A stretch of DNA of 64,000 nucleotides from Mycobacterium sp. (GCF_002863225.1 NZ_PKEK01000040.1:186001-250000), one strand, 5' to 3'; positions 23,466 through 32,640 are shown, counted from the first letter of the stretch. The notes: generated from the sequence alone by a model not told the origin. Numbers and translations: made by a program.

Positions 23466-24059
23466 TCAAGGAATGGTCAGCACCTGTCCGGGCTGAATCA
23501 AATCCGGGTTGGAAATTCCACTGGCGTCAGCGATGATCTGGTACTTGTTTCCGTCGCCGTAGAACTGCTCGGCGATCGCCCACAGAGTGTCGCCGGACTC
23601 GACGGTGTAAGTCCGGGCGGCCGGCTCAGGCTCGGGCGCCGGGGTCGGGTCCTGCTCGGCAGCGTTCTCGGCGTGCGCCTCTTCTTCTGCCGGTGCGGCG
23701 GCTTCGGGTTCGGGCGGCGGCGGCGCGTCGGTCTCGGTCTTGGTCGACCATGCGGCACCGTCGGCCGCGTAGAGCACCAGGTTGCGGTCGTCCTGGAGAA
23801 CGAGACGAACGTTCTTCTTGCCCTTGGTTTCGGTGTGCCACACCGGCTTGTCGCCGGTGTAGAGGACGAAGTTGCCATCGCTCTGAACCTCAGCGCGCAC
23901 AACGTCTTCGCCGTTGGTGCCCGACGACCAGATTGCATGTCCGCGTGATGCCAGGACCAGGTTGCCGTCGTCCTGCAGCGTCAGGGTGTAGGCCCCATTG
24001 CTCGACGTCAGCGATTCACCTTTGACGAGCTTTTGCCCCTCGGTGAGAGTGTCTCCCAC
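23466..24059 (-). CDS. LysM-domain, bulb-type (mannose-binding) lectin protein
   Basis: 197 residues. The N-terminal ~110 residues form a bulb-type lectin domain with three QxDxNxVxY-type motifs: LQDDGNLVLA, VQSDGNFVLY and LQDDRNLVLY. Only the third and second keep the final tyrosine, so one sugar site may be altered. A Pro/Glu/Ala-rich linker follows, then a LysM peptidoglycan-binding domain (YTVESGDTLWAIAEQFYGDGNKYQIIADASGI). Start is the GTG at 24059, after GAAGGGAA. There is no classical signal peptide despite a domain set that would fit the cell surface. A similar lectin is known in M. smegmatis. It could bridge mannosylated glycans and the wall. Confidence 0.88.
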   Translation of the reverse strand: MGDTLTEGQKLVKGESLTSSNGAYTLTLQDDGNLVLASRGHAIWSSGTNGEDVVRAEVQSDGNFVLYTGDKPVWHTETKGKKNVRLVLQDDRNLVLYAADGAAWSTKTETDAPPPPEPEAAAPAEEEAHAENAAEQDPTPAPEPEPAARTYTVESGDTLWAIAEQFYGDGNKYQIIADASGISNPDLIQPGQVLTIP

Positions 24060-24198
24060 AGCAATTCCCTTCTCGTGGTGACGGCAGGCGGATACCGGCC
24101 TCGCAATCGAACTTACTGATCGTGGCTCCGCAGTGGGGGCTTTCGGCTCGCCGCAATCAAAACGGCGGGTGAACAAGGGCAGATCGCTGCGCCGGCGA

Positions 24199-25143
24199 CT
24201 AGTGCGAAGGCGTCAGCGGGGCCGACACGTCACGTCGAACGGCTGACGCGGGTTGCCATCCGGGCGGACCGAAGACGAAGCCGAGCCGATCGCGCAGGCG
24301 CGTTGCGGAGCGGAAATCCCTGGCAATAGCCAGGTATTCGTGCGTCTGGAGTTTCCAGACATTGAAGGTGTTCACCTGTTTGGTGAGCCCGTAGTGCGGC
24401 CGAAATGTCTCCTGCCGGAAGGTGCCGAACAGACGGTCCCAGACGATGAAGATTCCGCCGTAGTTCTTGTCCAGATATTCGGTGTCCATACCGTGGTGCA
24501 CGCGATGATGCGAGGGCGTGTTGAAGACGAATTCGAAAGGCGCCCACATCTTGCCGATTCGCTCGGTGTGCACCCAGAATTGGTAGATCAGATTGAGCGA
24601 GAAACTGCAGAAAACCACCCAAGGTGGAATTCCCAAGAGCGGCAACGGAATCCACATGAGGATCTCGCCGCTGTTGTTCCACTTCTGACGTAGCGCGGTG
24701 GCGAAGTTGAAATACTGGCTCGAGTGGTGAGCCTGGTGGGTGGCCCACATCAACCGAATGCGGTGTGCGCTGCGGTGATAGAAGTAGTACAGCAGGTCGA
24801 CACCGAGGATCGCGGCCACCCAGGTGTACCAACGCGTCGCCGCCAGGTGCCAGGGCGCCACGTATGCGTAGATCGCGGCGTAGCCGAGCAGCGCGATGAA
24901 TTTCCAGCCCGCGGTGGTGGCCACCGAGATGAGACCCATCCGGATGCTGGCCCACGAATCGGCCTTCAGGTACGCGCCCGAGCCCGGGCGGTCTTGCACA
25001 CCGACTTCGCGCTCGAGGGATTCGAGCTTGCGGGCCGCGGTCCACTCCACGATCAGCAGCAAGAGGAAGAACGGGACCGCGAACAATACCGGGTCTCGCA
25101 TCTGCGCAGGCAGGACGGAGAGGAATTCGGCGATCGCGTTCAC
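24199..25143 (-). CDS. erg3: Sterol desaturase/fatty acid hydroxylase-family membrane enzyme (Erg3-like, Rv1814)
   Basis: 314 residues from GTG 25143; a TTG at 25170 overlapping the mgtC stop (ATTGA) and a GTG at 25152 are alternatives. It is a polytopic protein with the eight-histidine di-iron pattern: HRSAHRIR, HQAHHSS, HHRVHHG, plus further histidines at HTER and HYGL. The family uses di-iron and O2 to desaturate or hydroxylate lipids; the substrate here is unknown. It follows mgtC by at most 23 bp, so it is likely the last gene of the PPE-mgtC transcript with an Mg2+-controlled leader. Confidence 0.88.
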   Translation of the reverse strand: MNAIAEFLSVLPAQMRDPVLFAVPFFLLLLIVEWTAARKLESLEREVGVQDRPGSGAYLKADSWASIRMGLISVATTAGWKFIALLGYAAIYAYVAPWHLAATRWYTWVAAILGVDLLYYFYHRSAHRIRLMWATHQAHHSSQYFNFATALRQKWNNSGEILMWIPLPLLGIPPWVVFCSFSLNLIYQFWVHTERIGKMWAPFEFVFNTPSHHRVHHGMDTEYLDKNYGGIFIVWDRLFGTFRQETFRPHYGLTKQVNTFNVWKLQTHEYLAIARDFRSATRLRDRLGFVFGPPGWQPASAVRRDVSAPLTPSH

Positions 25144-25166
25144 ATCCCACACCCTACGACGACGGT

Positions 25167-25892
25167 TCAATGCGCCGGCGGCATCCGGTCATCTTGGTCG
25201 CCGGCATACCAGTGCACCGCCTGGACACCTTCCTGCAGGGACAATTCGGCGACCAATTGCTCCAGCCTCGACGGCGCGTGACCGTCGCTCAGCAGATAGG
25301 CGGTCAACGTGACGCTGTCGTCGGCGTTGCGACCGGTGTGAATTCCGCGCAACAGCAGACGGTCTCCACCGAATCCGGTGCGCTGCACGATCTGCGCACG
25401 GGCGTATTTCTGCGACTTGGGCCGGCAAATCAACTGCAGTTGATACGGCTGGTCGTCCTCGTCCTCTTCGACCACGTTGTCACGGTCGATCAGATGTCCC
25501 ACCGGGCGTCCCAGCAGATGGATCATCACGATGGTCCCGGTGGCGATCAGAGCGAACACCAGGTGCCCGCCGGCGGCGAGTACGCCCACCGCCGCCGAGC
25601 ACCACAACGTCGCCGCGGTGTTGAGCCCGCGGACATTGAATCCTTCACGCAGGATCACTCCACCGCCGAGGAAGCCGACCCCGGAGACGACGTAGGACGC
25701 CACGCGGGTGGGGCTGGTGTCGTTGGTGGCCACGGAGTACAGCACGAACAGCGTTGCGCCGGTGGCGACCAGCGCGTTGGTGCGCAGCCCGGCCCGTCGC
25801 GCCTGCCACTGCCGCTCGATCCCGATGAGGGCACCGCAGCCGACGCCCACGCCGAGCCGCAGCGTGAATTCCGCGATCGTCAGCGTCTGCAT
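25167..25892 (-). CDS. mgtC: MgtC/SapB-family membrane protein
   Basis: 241 residues. The N-terminal ~135 residues carry four or five helices with the MgtC signature ALIGIERQWQARRAGLRTNALVATGATLFVL and SGVGFLGGGVILREG. The C-terminal ~100 residues form the small cytoplasmic ACT-like domain seen in M. tuberculosis MgtC (Rv1811). MgtC supports growth at low Mg2+ and in macrophages, probably by acting on F-ATPase or membrane potential; the direct activity is debated. ATG start follows AAGGAGA. It lies 90 bp after the PPE gene and is likely part of the same M-box-controlled transcript. Confidence 0.95.
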   Translation of the reverse strand: MQTLTIAEFTLRLGVGVGCGALIGIERQWQARRAGLRTNALVATGATLFVLYSVATNDTSPTRVASYVVSGVGFLGGGVILREGFNVRGLNTAATLWCSAAVGVLAAGGHLVFALIATGTIVMIHLLGRPVGHLIDRDNVVEEDEDDQPYQLQLICRPKSQKYARAQIVQRTGFGGDRLLLRGIHTGRNADDSVTLTAYLLSDGHAPSRLEQLVAELSLQEGVQAVHWYAGDQDDRMPPAH

Positions 25893-25982
25893 GAGACGTC
25901 TCCTTTCCCCGGGCCGAGGTGTTCACCAGTGTGGACGATGCGCTGGCCGGTCGACGGGCGCGACTCTAAATGGTTGTCCTGC

Positions 25983-27248
25983 TTACCCGACCGCGGCCCA
26001 CGACGGGACCATCGGGGGGCGGGTCAGGAAGCGGTTGTCCATGATGCCGCCGGATGCTCCGGCCCGAGCGCCGATGCCGGCGCCGGCCGGGGCGACACCG
26101 GGAACGCCGGCCGCGACTTCCGGCGGCGCGGCCAGCGGTGTGCCGCCCAGCGCCGAGGCGGTCGGTGCCGTCGCCGTGGGAGTCGCGGACGTCCAGCCTG
26201 GCGGCACCGACAACTGCCCGATGGATGGCGCCTGACCGACCCCGGCCGACATCGAAGAGCCGGCCGCGCCGAGTCCGGCGACTCCGGACATTCCCTGCGT
26301 CCCCGAGCCGAGGCCGGCGGCCATGCCGATCGGCGAAAGTCCGCCCAGGCCTTCGCCGCCCGTCATCGCGCCGGCGGCACTGGGGCCGAGAAAGCTGGCG
26401 CTGGTGACGATCTGCGCCGCCTGCAGCGGGTTGGCCGCCCCGGTGGAGGTCAGCGTGTTCCAGAAGTTCGCGTTGGGTCCCCATGCGCTCCAGAAGCTGT
26501 CGAGCTGGGAGTTGCCGGACGATCCGCCGCTCAGCAGGCCCTCGAGTTCGGAGAGGAACGACGTCGACGACGACGTCGTGGAAGTCGCGGCCGGCGAAGC
26601 CATCCCCTGCAACGTATTGGGCAGCACGGACGTCAACTGAGACAAGGCTGCCTGCGTGCTGGCGCCGGTGGCCTGACCGGTGGCGGCGGCTTGTCCGGCG
26701 AGCGCACCGGGAGCCGTGGTCTGTGGTGCCGCGGTGAACGACGGCACCTTGGTGGCTGCCGATGCCTGCGCGGCATAGCCGTACATCGCCGCAGCGTCCT
26801 GTGCCCACATCTGGCCGTAGTGGGCTTCGGTAGCCGCGATCGCCGGACCGTTCTGCCCCAGCAGATTCGTCGCTACCAACGCCGCCAGCTGGGTCCGGTT
26901 GGCCACGATCACCGGTGGCGGCACGGTCATCGCATATGCCGCCTCGTAGGCGGCGGCGGCGGCGGTGGCCTGTCCGGCCGTCTGCTCGGCCTGCGCCGCC
27001 GTCGTGTCCATCCAGGCGGTGTACGGCGCGGCGGCGGCCGCCATCGCCGTCGAGGCCCTGCCCTGCCAGCCATCGGTGGTCAGGTTCGTGACGACGGAAC
27101 GGTAATTTGCTGCCTGAGAACGTAATTCGGCTGCCAATCCGTTCCAGGCCGAGGCCGCAGACATCATCGATGCCGATCCGGGACCGGCATACATCTTGGC
27201 GGAGTTGATCTCTGGCGGGAAAGCGCCGAAGTCGAATGCTGCAGTCAT
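25983..27248 (-). CDS. PPE-SVP family protein, under the M-box leader
   Basis: 421 residues starting at the ATG at 27248 ([22 protein letters not shown]). The PPE domain (~180 residues) has the PPE motif near residue 11 and the WxG-type turn DGWQGRA, and ends at [14 protein letters not shown]. The C-terminal part is Gly/Ser/Pro-rich and contains the SVP subfamily motif GQLSVPPGW. No PE gene precedes it, so the usual PE partner must come from elsewhere. The gene is followed by mgtC and preceded by an M-box riboswitch and a small ORF, so low Mg2+ is the likely inducing signal. It is probably an ESX-5 substrate. Confidence 0.93.
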   Translation of the reverse strand: MTAAFDFGAFPPEINSAKMYAGPGSASMMSAASAWNGLAAELRSQAANYRSVVTNLTTDGWQGRASTAMAAAAAPYTAWMDTTAAQAEQTAGQATAAAAAYEAAYAMTVPPPVIVANRTQLAALVATNLLGQNGPAIAATEAHYGQMWAQDAAAMYGYAAQASAATKVPSFTAAPQTTAPGALAGQAAATGQATGASTQAALSQLTSVLPNTLQGMASPAATSTTSSSTSFLSELEGLLSGGSSGNSQLDSFWSAWGPNANFWNTLTSTGAANPLQAAQIVTSASFLGPSAAGAMTGGEGLGGLSPIGMAAGLGSGTQGMSGVAGLGAAGSSMSAGVGQAPSIGQLSVPPGWTSATPTATAPTASALGGTPLAAPPEVAAGVPGVAPAGAGIGARAGASGGIMDNRFLTRPPMVPSWAAVG

Positions 27249-27357
27249 CGGTTGCTCCTTCACGAGGGCAGCGGAGCGCGCCGCGTCAGGGCACGTCAAG
27301 GGGACGCGGGCACGAAAAATCAAGCGCGCGTTGATAATCGAATCGGCGTGAGCCGGT

Positions 27358-27438
27358 TCAGAGAGTGAAGCGGGTGCCGGGGCCGGATAACGACGAAACG
27401 GTCACCGGTCTCGGATATGGACCGTCGCTGGGACTCAC
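27358..27438 (-). CDS. Proline-rich upstream ORF in the PPE-mgtC leader (candidate)
   Basis: A 26-codon frame starts at GTG 27438 and stops at 27360-27358. It is preceded by AGGAGGTG (27453-27446), an excellent match to the anti-Shine-Dalgarno sequence, 7 nt from the start. The peptide is [26 protein letters not shown], with five prolines (residues 3, 7, 9, 11 and 20). It lies 3' of the M-box and 109 nt before the PPE start. In enteric bacteria proline-rich leader peptides (MgtL/MgtP) control mgtA/mgtC, so a similar attenuation device is plausible. No conservation data could be checked. Confidence 0.6.
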   Translation of the reverse strand: MSPSDGPYPRPVTVSSLSGPGTRFTL

Positions 27439-27524
27439 TTCGCCTCACCTCCTCGCGGCCAGGGCACACGGGGGTGCCGACACGGTGCACGCGGGACGTA
27501 GCGAATCCGGCCAGGTCAGCCGGT

Positions 27525-27710
27525 CGCTGCACCCCTCTCGACAGAGCTTTGGCACTGCACGGCGTATCCGGGCTCGCATTTCTCATGCGGGCACTGGAAG
27601 CCACTTGGGCTCAACCCTTAAGCCGGGAGGAGCTGTCCTGACCCTGGGCGTCTTTCGACATTTGAGGTCAGTGGCCTGTATCCGTGCAGACGCCTCACCT
27701 AGCGAGGTGC
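27525..27710 (-). promoter_or_regulatory. M-box (ykoK) Mg2+ riboswitch
   Basis: On the minus strand the leader contains the conserved M-box blocks in order: GCTAGGTGAGGCG at the 5' end (27702-27690), GGATACAGGCCACTGACC, TGTCGAAAGACGCC, then AAGTGGCTTCCAGTGCC and GCATGAGAAATGCGAGC, ending near 27525. The family senses Mg2+ and turns off expression when Mg2+ is high. In M. tuberculosis an M-box precedes the PE20 cluster, which neighbours mgtC. The rest of the 625-bp gap (27249-27873) holds the leader, a probable uORF and, beyond 27710, the promoter area. I see no terminator hairpin with a U-tract, so Rho-dependent or translational control is likely. Confidence 0.92.
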
Positions 27711-27873
27711 TTGCTCCGGTCATAGTTCCACCAAGATCGGCCGGAGTCAACTCGCTACTGGGGAAATTCAAATGTGCGGCGAGCCAAACTTTCGAGGTAG
27801 CCGCGGTTCAATTTCGGTTCTCGCCCAACAGATTTGGCGCCTCTACTTCGAAAGATGTTTCACGCCAACGGTT

Positions 27874-29706
27874 TTAGTCGCTCTTCTTTTCGGCTACCGC
27901 CGCGCTGAGCCCTTCGGCGAGGTCGTCGCGGGTCAATTCTTTGAATCGGCGCAGCTGATCGTCGCTGAACTCGTCGAAGTCGCTCGCCAGCACCGCATCG
28001 AGGTCCTCGTCGTCGAGGCGGAAGCTGCGGTGATCTCGAGCCTTCTCCACCACGTTGCGCACGAATCCGGCATTTCCCAGGGTGTCGATACCACGGATCA
28101 GGTCACCGTCCTGGGAGATCGACTCGTCCTCGTAGAACCTGGTGTAGGACGGCAGCAACCCTTCGACGGCGTCGTCGGTGATGATGTCCTCGTTTTCTTT
28201 GCCCATCAGCTGGGTCAGCGCGACGAGCTCTTTGGGGTTGTAGCTGAAGAACTCGATGACGGTGGAGAAACGGCGTCGCAGACCCTGGTTGACCTCGAGC
28301 ATCTTGTCCATGGCTTTGGCGTATCCGGCGCCGAAGACCACCAGCTCGTCGCGGTGGTTCTCCATGTACAGCAGCAAGGTGTTGATGATGGCGTTTCCGT
28401 AGGCGTCACCGGTGGAGTAGCCGCTCTCGTGCAGGTTGTGCATCTCGTCGAAGAAGACGGCCCCGCCCCGCGCTTCCTCGAGCATCTCCTCGGTGTTCTT
28501 CTCCGCGTCGGCCATGTAACGGCCCAACAACTTCGCGCGACTCGTCTCCACGACCAGCGGCTTGCGCAGCACCGTCAGACCGCACAGTTGTTTCGAAAAT
28601 GCCCGTGCCACAGATGTTTTGCCGGTCCCGGGAGGGCCGAGCAGCAATGTGTGCCGTGATGTCACCGGTACCGGAAGGCCCATCTTCGCGCGAGCGAGGT
28701 TCACCTTGGTGGTCGACTTGATCAGCTTGATTTCCCGCTTGGCCGCGTCCATGCCGAGCATCGCGTTGAGCGCGGCGTCGCCTTCGTCGAGATACTTCTT
28801 GGCCATCTCGGCATGCCGGGCGGCCTCGGCCTGCTCGCGGGTGGGTGCGCTGTCGGCGTCCCACGGATCCGTCCGGGCCTCAATGGTTTCCGGGTCGGTC
28901 AGCACCAACCGGTAGTTGGGGTTGTCCAAGGCTTCCCGCGCCGGAGTGAATTTGGCGTCGCGTGAGTAGACCCGGCGCAGGCTCTCGACGGCGTCCTCTT
29001 CACGGCCGAGGTGCCGGTAGCACATGCCCTGGGTGTACATCGCGACGTTGGCCGCGCTGGGCACCCGGTCGCCCTCGATCGCCTCCTGGGCGCGACGGGT
29101 GGCCTCCTCGAAGACGCCCAGCGACGCCAGCGCGGTGGTCGCCATTGCGGCGCCGGCGGCTTTCAGCTCGGGGTGCCGCCAGCCGGCCCCGGGCGGGAAT
29201 TGCGTCAATACGTCCGACCAGCGCCCGGTGCGGAAATGCAGGAGTCCACGGACGTACTTGACCAGCTCCTCGTCGGAGGCATGGCGCGGCGTGATCGAAT
29301 CCAGCAGATCGGCCGCTTCGGCGTACCGCTTGGCTTCGGTGAGGGCGGCCGCGTAACCGGCCGCCAGCGACTCGACGCTGGTGACCGCGAGCTTCAGGAA
29401 CATCCCGTCGGAAATCTCGGGGCGGAATTCCAGCTCGGTGAGGCCCAGTCGGCGCATCTCCCAGCCGAATGTCTTCACCGAATTCCATGCGCCGCTGAGC
29501 ACCTCGATGCTCTGCTCGCCGGCCAGCACGCGGGCCAGCCAGGCATCGCACATTTGTGGGTCGAGGCTGGTGGCCGTCGCGAACATCCGTTGGGCGACCT
29601 GCGGATTGTGGCTGGGCTGAAGGCCGTTGACCGATATTCCAGACGCGAGCAGTCCTGCGACCATCGCGTTGCGGGAGTCCGGCGCGTTGGTCTGCGGTCG
29701 CGTCAT
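27874..29706 (-). CDS. eccA5: EccA5, AAA+ ATPase of ESX-5
   Basis: 610 residues. The N-terminal ~290 residues form a TPR-like domain, and a CbbX-type AAA+ domain follows with Walker A LLLGPPGTGKTSVARAF, Walker B GGAVFFDEMHNL and sensor segments (LVVFGAGYAKAMDKML). It is the cytosolic ATPase thought to recycle EspG5 from its PE/PPE cargo. It begins with ATG at 29706, 31 bp after eccE5, and closes the ESX-5 block. The M-box leader of the next gene begins about 160 bp after its stop. Confidence 0.97.
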   Translation of the reverse strand: MTRPQTNAPDSRNAMVAGLLASGISVNGLQPSHNPQVAQRMFATATSLDPQMCDAWLARVLAGEQSIEVLSGAWNSVKTFGWEMRRLGLTELEFRPEISDGMFLKLAVTSVESLAAGYAAALTEAKRYAEAADLLDSITPRHASDEELVKYVRGLLHFRTGRWSDVLTQFPPGAGWRHPELKAAGAAMATTALASLGVFEEATRRAQEAIEGDRVPSAANVAMYTQGMCYRHLGREEDAVESLRRVYSRDAKFTPAREALDNPNYRLVLTDPETIEARTDPWDADSAPTREQAEAARHAEMAKKYLDEGDAALNAMLGMDAAKREIKLIKSTTKVNLARAKMGLPVPVTSRHTLLLGPPGTGKTSVARAFSKQLCGLTVLRKPLVVETSRAKLLGRYMADAEKNTEEMLEEARGGAVFFDEMHNLHESGYSTGDAYGNAIINTLLLYMENHRDELVVFGAGYAKAMDKMLEVNQGLRRRFSTVIEFFSYNPKELVALTQLMGKENEDIITDDAVEGLLPSYTRFYEDESISQDGDLIRGIDTLGNAGFVRNVVEKARDHRSFRLDDEDLDAVLASDFDEFSDDQLRRFKELTRDDLAEGLSAAVAEKKSD

Positions 29707-29737
29707 TCTTTCATCGTAAGGCTTGGAAACCGCTCAG

Positions 29738-30883
29738 CTATTGCCCAGCCACCGCGCCGACCGGAACCAGGATGTCCTCGGTGTGGCCCAGTGTGCGGCT
29801 CGGCATCGGCAGCGGACGGCGCGACGTCGGCGCCGGGAGGCTGGCCGCCACTGCGCCGAGTTGACGACCGGTGAGCCGGTTCAGGCCGCTGAACGCCTCC
29901 TTACGAAGGCGCTTGTCGCTGTGGTACCGGACCCACACCGACACGTCGGCGTCGTGGCCCTCGGCGATGATGCGGATCGTCATCACGGTGGTGTCGGCGT
30001 CGGTGAGCCACAGCTCTTCCAGCGTCTCGCTGGTGATGTCGCCGGGTGAGACCCAGAAGCTGGTCACGAAGCCGTCCGGGGTCTTCAGGTAGCGCCAGAA
30101 CGGCCGGACGTGCGCCGGCTGCAGTCCGGCCAGCACGGCATCGTCGACGTCGATGATCTCGTCGGCGGTCAGCGGCCGCGCGACGCAGCTGCGCCCGTCG
30201 AGGTCGTTCGCCAGCCGCTCGGTGGCGGCGGCCAGTGTGCAGGCCACCGAGTCACGCGCGGCGACCGCACTGACGTTGTGCTGCGGGTCCATCCGCAGCA
30301 CCAGCCAGGTGTGGCGCTCCTCGATGGGCCGGCGCTCGCCACCGAAGTCGTCGCGGGCCGCGGCCTGGACGCCCTTGCTGGCGTTACGGGTGCCGACCGA
30401 GATGATGTCGACGCTGTCGAGGCGAACGTCGAACTGTCGCAACGACGAGATGACCGCCTCGAGCGGGATGGTGGTCGCGAGCGCGTCGCGGTGGCGGTGC
30501 CGGCCGGCCTCGCCGGCGCCGTCGACAGCGATCACGGCGATCAATTTCCCGTCGTGCTCGCGGATTCCCACCGTCTCGCGGCTGAACTGCCGCCGATGAT
30601 CGATCGCCGGGGTGCATCCGACGGTCAGCGCTTCGGGGTCGGCATACCAGTTCCGGACCCGGGCAATCGGGGCCGATGACACCGGTACTCCCCCGTTGGT
30701 CAGCAGGGCGACGACGGTGAGGATCACCGCCAGCCCGACACCGATCCAGAAGGTGAGGTTGCGGCCGGCCTGCCAGGAATCAGGAAGACGGCTCGCGACC
30801 ACCAGCAGCGCAACGTCGATCAGGAACACCGTGGTGACTCGTGCCCACGAGAGGGAAAGCCCGTACTCCCGTTGTGCCTTCAT
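29738..30883 (-). CDS. eccE5: EccE5, ESX-5 membrane component
   Basis: 381 residues starting at the ATG at 30883 (MKAQREYGLSLSWARV), which overlaps the mycP5 stop in ATGA; the frame extends further upstream into mycP5 and is rejected. Two N-terminal helices (TTVFLIDVALLVVASRL, FWIGVGLAVILTVVALL) precede a ~300-residue soluble domain typical of EccE, ending in a Pro-rich tail. EccE lies at the outer edge of the EccBCDE complex. Position between mycP5 and eccA5 is as in M. tuberculosis. Confidence 0.95.
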   Translation of the reverse strand: MKAQREYGLSLSWARVTTVFLIDVALLVVASRLPDSWQAGRNLTFWIGVGLAVILTVVALLTNGGVPVSSAPIARVRNWYADPEALTVGCTPAIDHRRQFSRETVGIREHDGKLIAVIAVDGAGEAGRHRHRDALATTIPLEAVISSLRQFDVRLDSVDIISVGTRNASKGVQAAARDDFGGERRPIEERHTWLVLRMDPQHNVSAVAARDSVACTLAAATERLANDLDGRSCVARPLTADEIIDVDDAVLAGLQPAHVRPFWRYLKTPDGFVTSFWVSPGDITSETLEELWLTDADTTVMTIRIIAEGHDADVSVWVRYHSDKRLRKEAFSGLNRLTGRQLGAVAASLPAPTSRRPLPMPSRTLGHTEDILVPVGAVAGQ

Positions 30884-32640
30884 TCCTGTCTCCCTGTTGT
30901 TTTTCTCATCAAGACGGCTCCGCCGAAGACGAGACCGGCTATCAGCGCTGCGGCACCCATACCGGCGGCGGCGACCCATACCGGCGTCATGTTGCGCGGT
31001 GCGGGGGCCGGGGGCAGCTTCAGCGGCTTGGCCGAATCCTTCGGCAGGACAGATCCATCGGGTACATCCCAGGTCAGCGCCGCGACCGGGTCGACGACCC
31101 CGTAGCCGATCTGGTTGTCGACGCCACGAGCAGGTGCGCGCGCGGTACGAGTCAGGCGGTTGATGATCTGGTGTGCGGATAATTGCGGGTACTTGGCCCG
31201 CACGAGCGCGGCCACCCCGGACACGATCGCGGTGGAGAAGCTGGTTCCGGCCGGCACCAGCAACGAGTTGTCCGGACCGTCAATTGCGTTGACGAGACTG
31301 TCATCTCGCGGCGAGAGGCCGATCACGTCGGTACCGGGCGCGGCGATGGACACCCAGGGCCCGGCCACGCTCAGCTTGTCCATCGGCGTGCCGGAGGAGT
31401 CCACCGCGCCGACGGTCAGGACGTAGTCGCTGTACCAGGAGGGTGTGACCACCGTGGTGACCCCACCCCAGTCGCGAGAGTCGTTGGGGTGCAACGGATC
31501 AACCAGAGGATTCTCTTTGCAGTCGCGCTGACTGGTGTCGCCCGCGGCGGCGACGATCACGGCATCCTTGTCGACCGCGGCGTAACGCACCGCGGCACCC
31601 AGGTCGGGCGCGTCGATGAGGCTCCGTGCGCTCATGCACATCACCTGCGAGATGTTGATGACCTTCGCGCCCAGGTTGGCCGCGTGGACGATCGCGCGCG
31701 CCATGGTGAAGATGTTGTCCCGCTTCTGCCGGGTCTGCGGATCCTCGTCGCCGGTGTAGGCGTCCTTGAGTCCGAAAGCCTGGCTGGACTGGCGGATTGA
31801 GATCAGGTCGACATCGGGTGCCACGCCGCTGTACGCGTCGCTTGGTGCGGGTGCGGGCGGCGGGTCCAACGGCACCCGCGGTGCAGCGGGGCGGGGGTAG
31901 TCCACCGAGACCACTTGACCGTGCCGGCTGCCGGGGAGGCCAGGCAGCACGAATTTTCCGTGGTCGTGGCTGGCGGCTGGGCCGGCCTTGTTGCTCGGGG
32001 GGCACCACGGGCACGCCGGAGCGTCCTCTTGCTGCGGTGGTGCCGGCGGGACCAAGGTGATGGTCTGCGGCGGCGGCGGGGCCACGCTGATGGTCTGCGG
32101 TGGCGGAGCTTGGGGCGGTGGTTCCCTGGTGGGAACGGGCGGTGGCCGCCGCGGTCCCGGTGCTTCGAGGCCGCCGGCCGACCCTGGCGCCGCGGCGATC
32201 ATCGACGCCACCAGCGTGCCGTGGGCGTCACAGTCGGAGAGCCCGTCGCCGCCGCCCATCACGTAGTCGCCGCCTGGAATCAGATGCGGCAACCTCGGGT
32301 GTGGGGTCACACCGGTGTCGATGACGGCGACCCGTACTCCCGCGCCGCGGCCGAACTTCCACGCCTCGGACAGGTTCAGCATGTCCATGTACTTCGGCTG
32401 CACCCGAAAGTCGCTGCCCGGCAACACCCCAACCTCGGTGCAGTATGAATTCTGCTTCATCGACTGGGAGGGCCCGGGTGCGCTGTCCGGCGGTGTCGCC
32501 CCCGGGTCGATGCCCGGGGGGTTGATGGCGTACGCCGGTGAGCCGGGCAGGGCTACCGACGCCACGATCAGAGTGGCGGCAGTGACTGCGGCCGCACGAA
32601 GCGGCCGCAGTCGCTTGCTACCGATAACGGATCGCTGCAT
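30880..32640 (-). CDS. mycP5: MycP5 mycosin, subtilisin-like protease of ESX-5
   Basis: 586 residues from the ATG at 32640; ATG 32646 (two residues more) is equally possible, and the gene overlaps eccD5 by 23-29 bp. A signal peptide (VTAATLIVASVALPGSPAYA) is followed by the subtilase domain with D108 in VAVIDTGV, H140 in CDAHGTLVAS and serine near residue 466 in GTSFSTAIVSG, so the triad is complete. A ~100-residue proline-rich insert (PPPQTISV, PPPPQTITLVPP) after the histidine matches the extended loop of MycP5. A C-terminal transmembrane helix (VWVAAAGMGAAALIAGLVFG) anchors it. It stabilises and caps the ESX-5 complex. Confidence 0.97.
   Translation of the reverse strand: MQRSVIGSKRLRPLRAAAVTAATLIVASVALPGSPAYAINPPGIDPGATPPDSAPGPSQSMKQNSYCTEVGVLPGSDFRVQPKYMDMLNLSEAWKFGRGAGVRVAVIDTGVTPHPRLPHLIPGGDYVMGGGDGLSDCDAHGTLVASMIAAAPGSAGGLEAPGPRRPPPVPTREPPPQAPPPQTISVAPPPPQTITLVPPAPPQQEDAPACPWCPPSNKAGPAASHDHGKFVLPGLPGSRHGQVVSVDYPRPAAPRVPLDPPPAPAPSDAYSGVAPDVDLISIRQSSQAFGLKDAYTGDEDPQTRQKRDNIFTMARAIVHAANLGAKVINISQVMCMSARSLIDAPDLGAAVRYAAVDKDAVIVAAAGDTSQRDCKENPLVDPLHPNDSRDWGGVTTVVTPSWYSDYVLTVGAVDSSGTPMDKLSVAGPWVSIAAPGTDVIGLSPRDDSLVNAIDGPDNSLLVPAGTSFSTAIVSGVAALVRAKYPQLSAHQIINRLTRTARAPARGVDNQIGYGVVDPVAALTWDVPDGSVLPKDSAKPLKLPPAPAPRNMTPVWVAAAGMGAAALIAGLVFGGAVLMRKTTGRQE

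Noticed and set aside
25170..27125. A 651-codon plus-strand frame opposite mgtC and PPE
   Set aside because: Low-complexity Arg/Gly translation produced by the antisense of Ala-rich PPE codons; no start signal or similarity.
27320..27604. A 94-codon minus-strand frame across the M-box and uORF
   Set aside because: It uses a different frame from the proline-rich uORF, has no Shine-Dalgarno and overlaps conserved riboswitch sequence.
27772..28659. A 295-codon plus-strand frame at the end of eccA5
   Set aside because: Antisense of the eccA5 AAA+ domain, which is certain.
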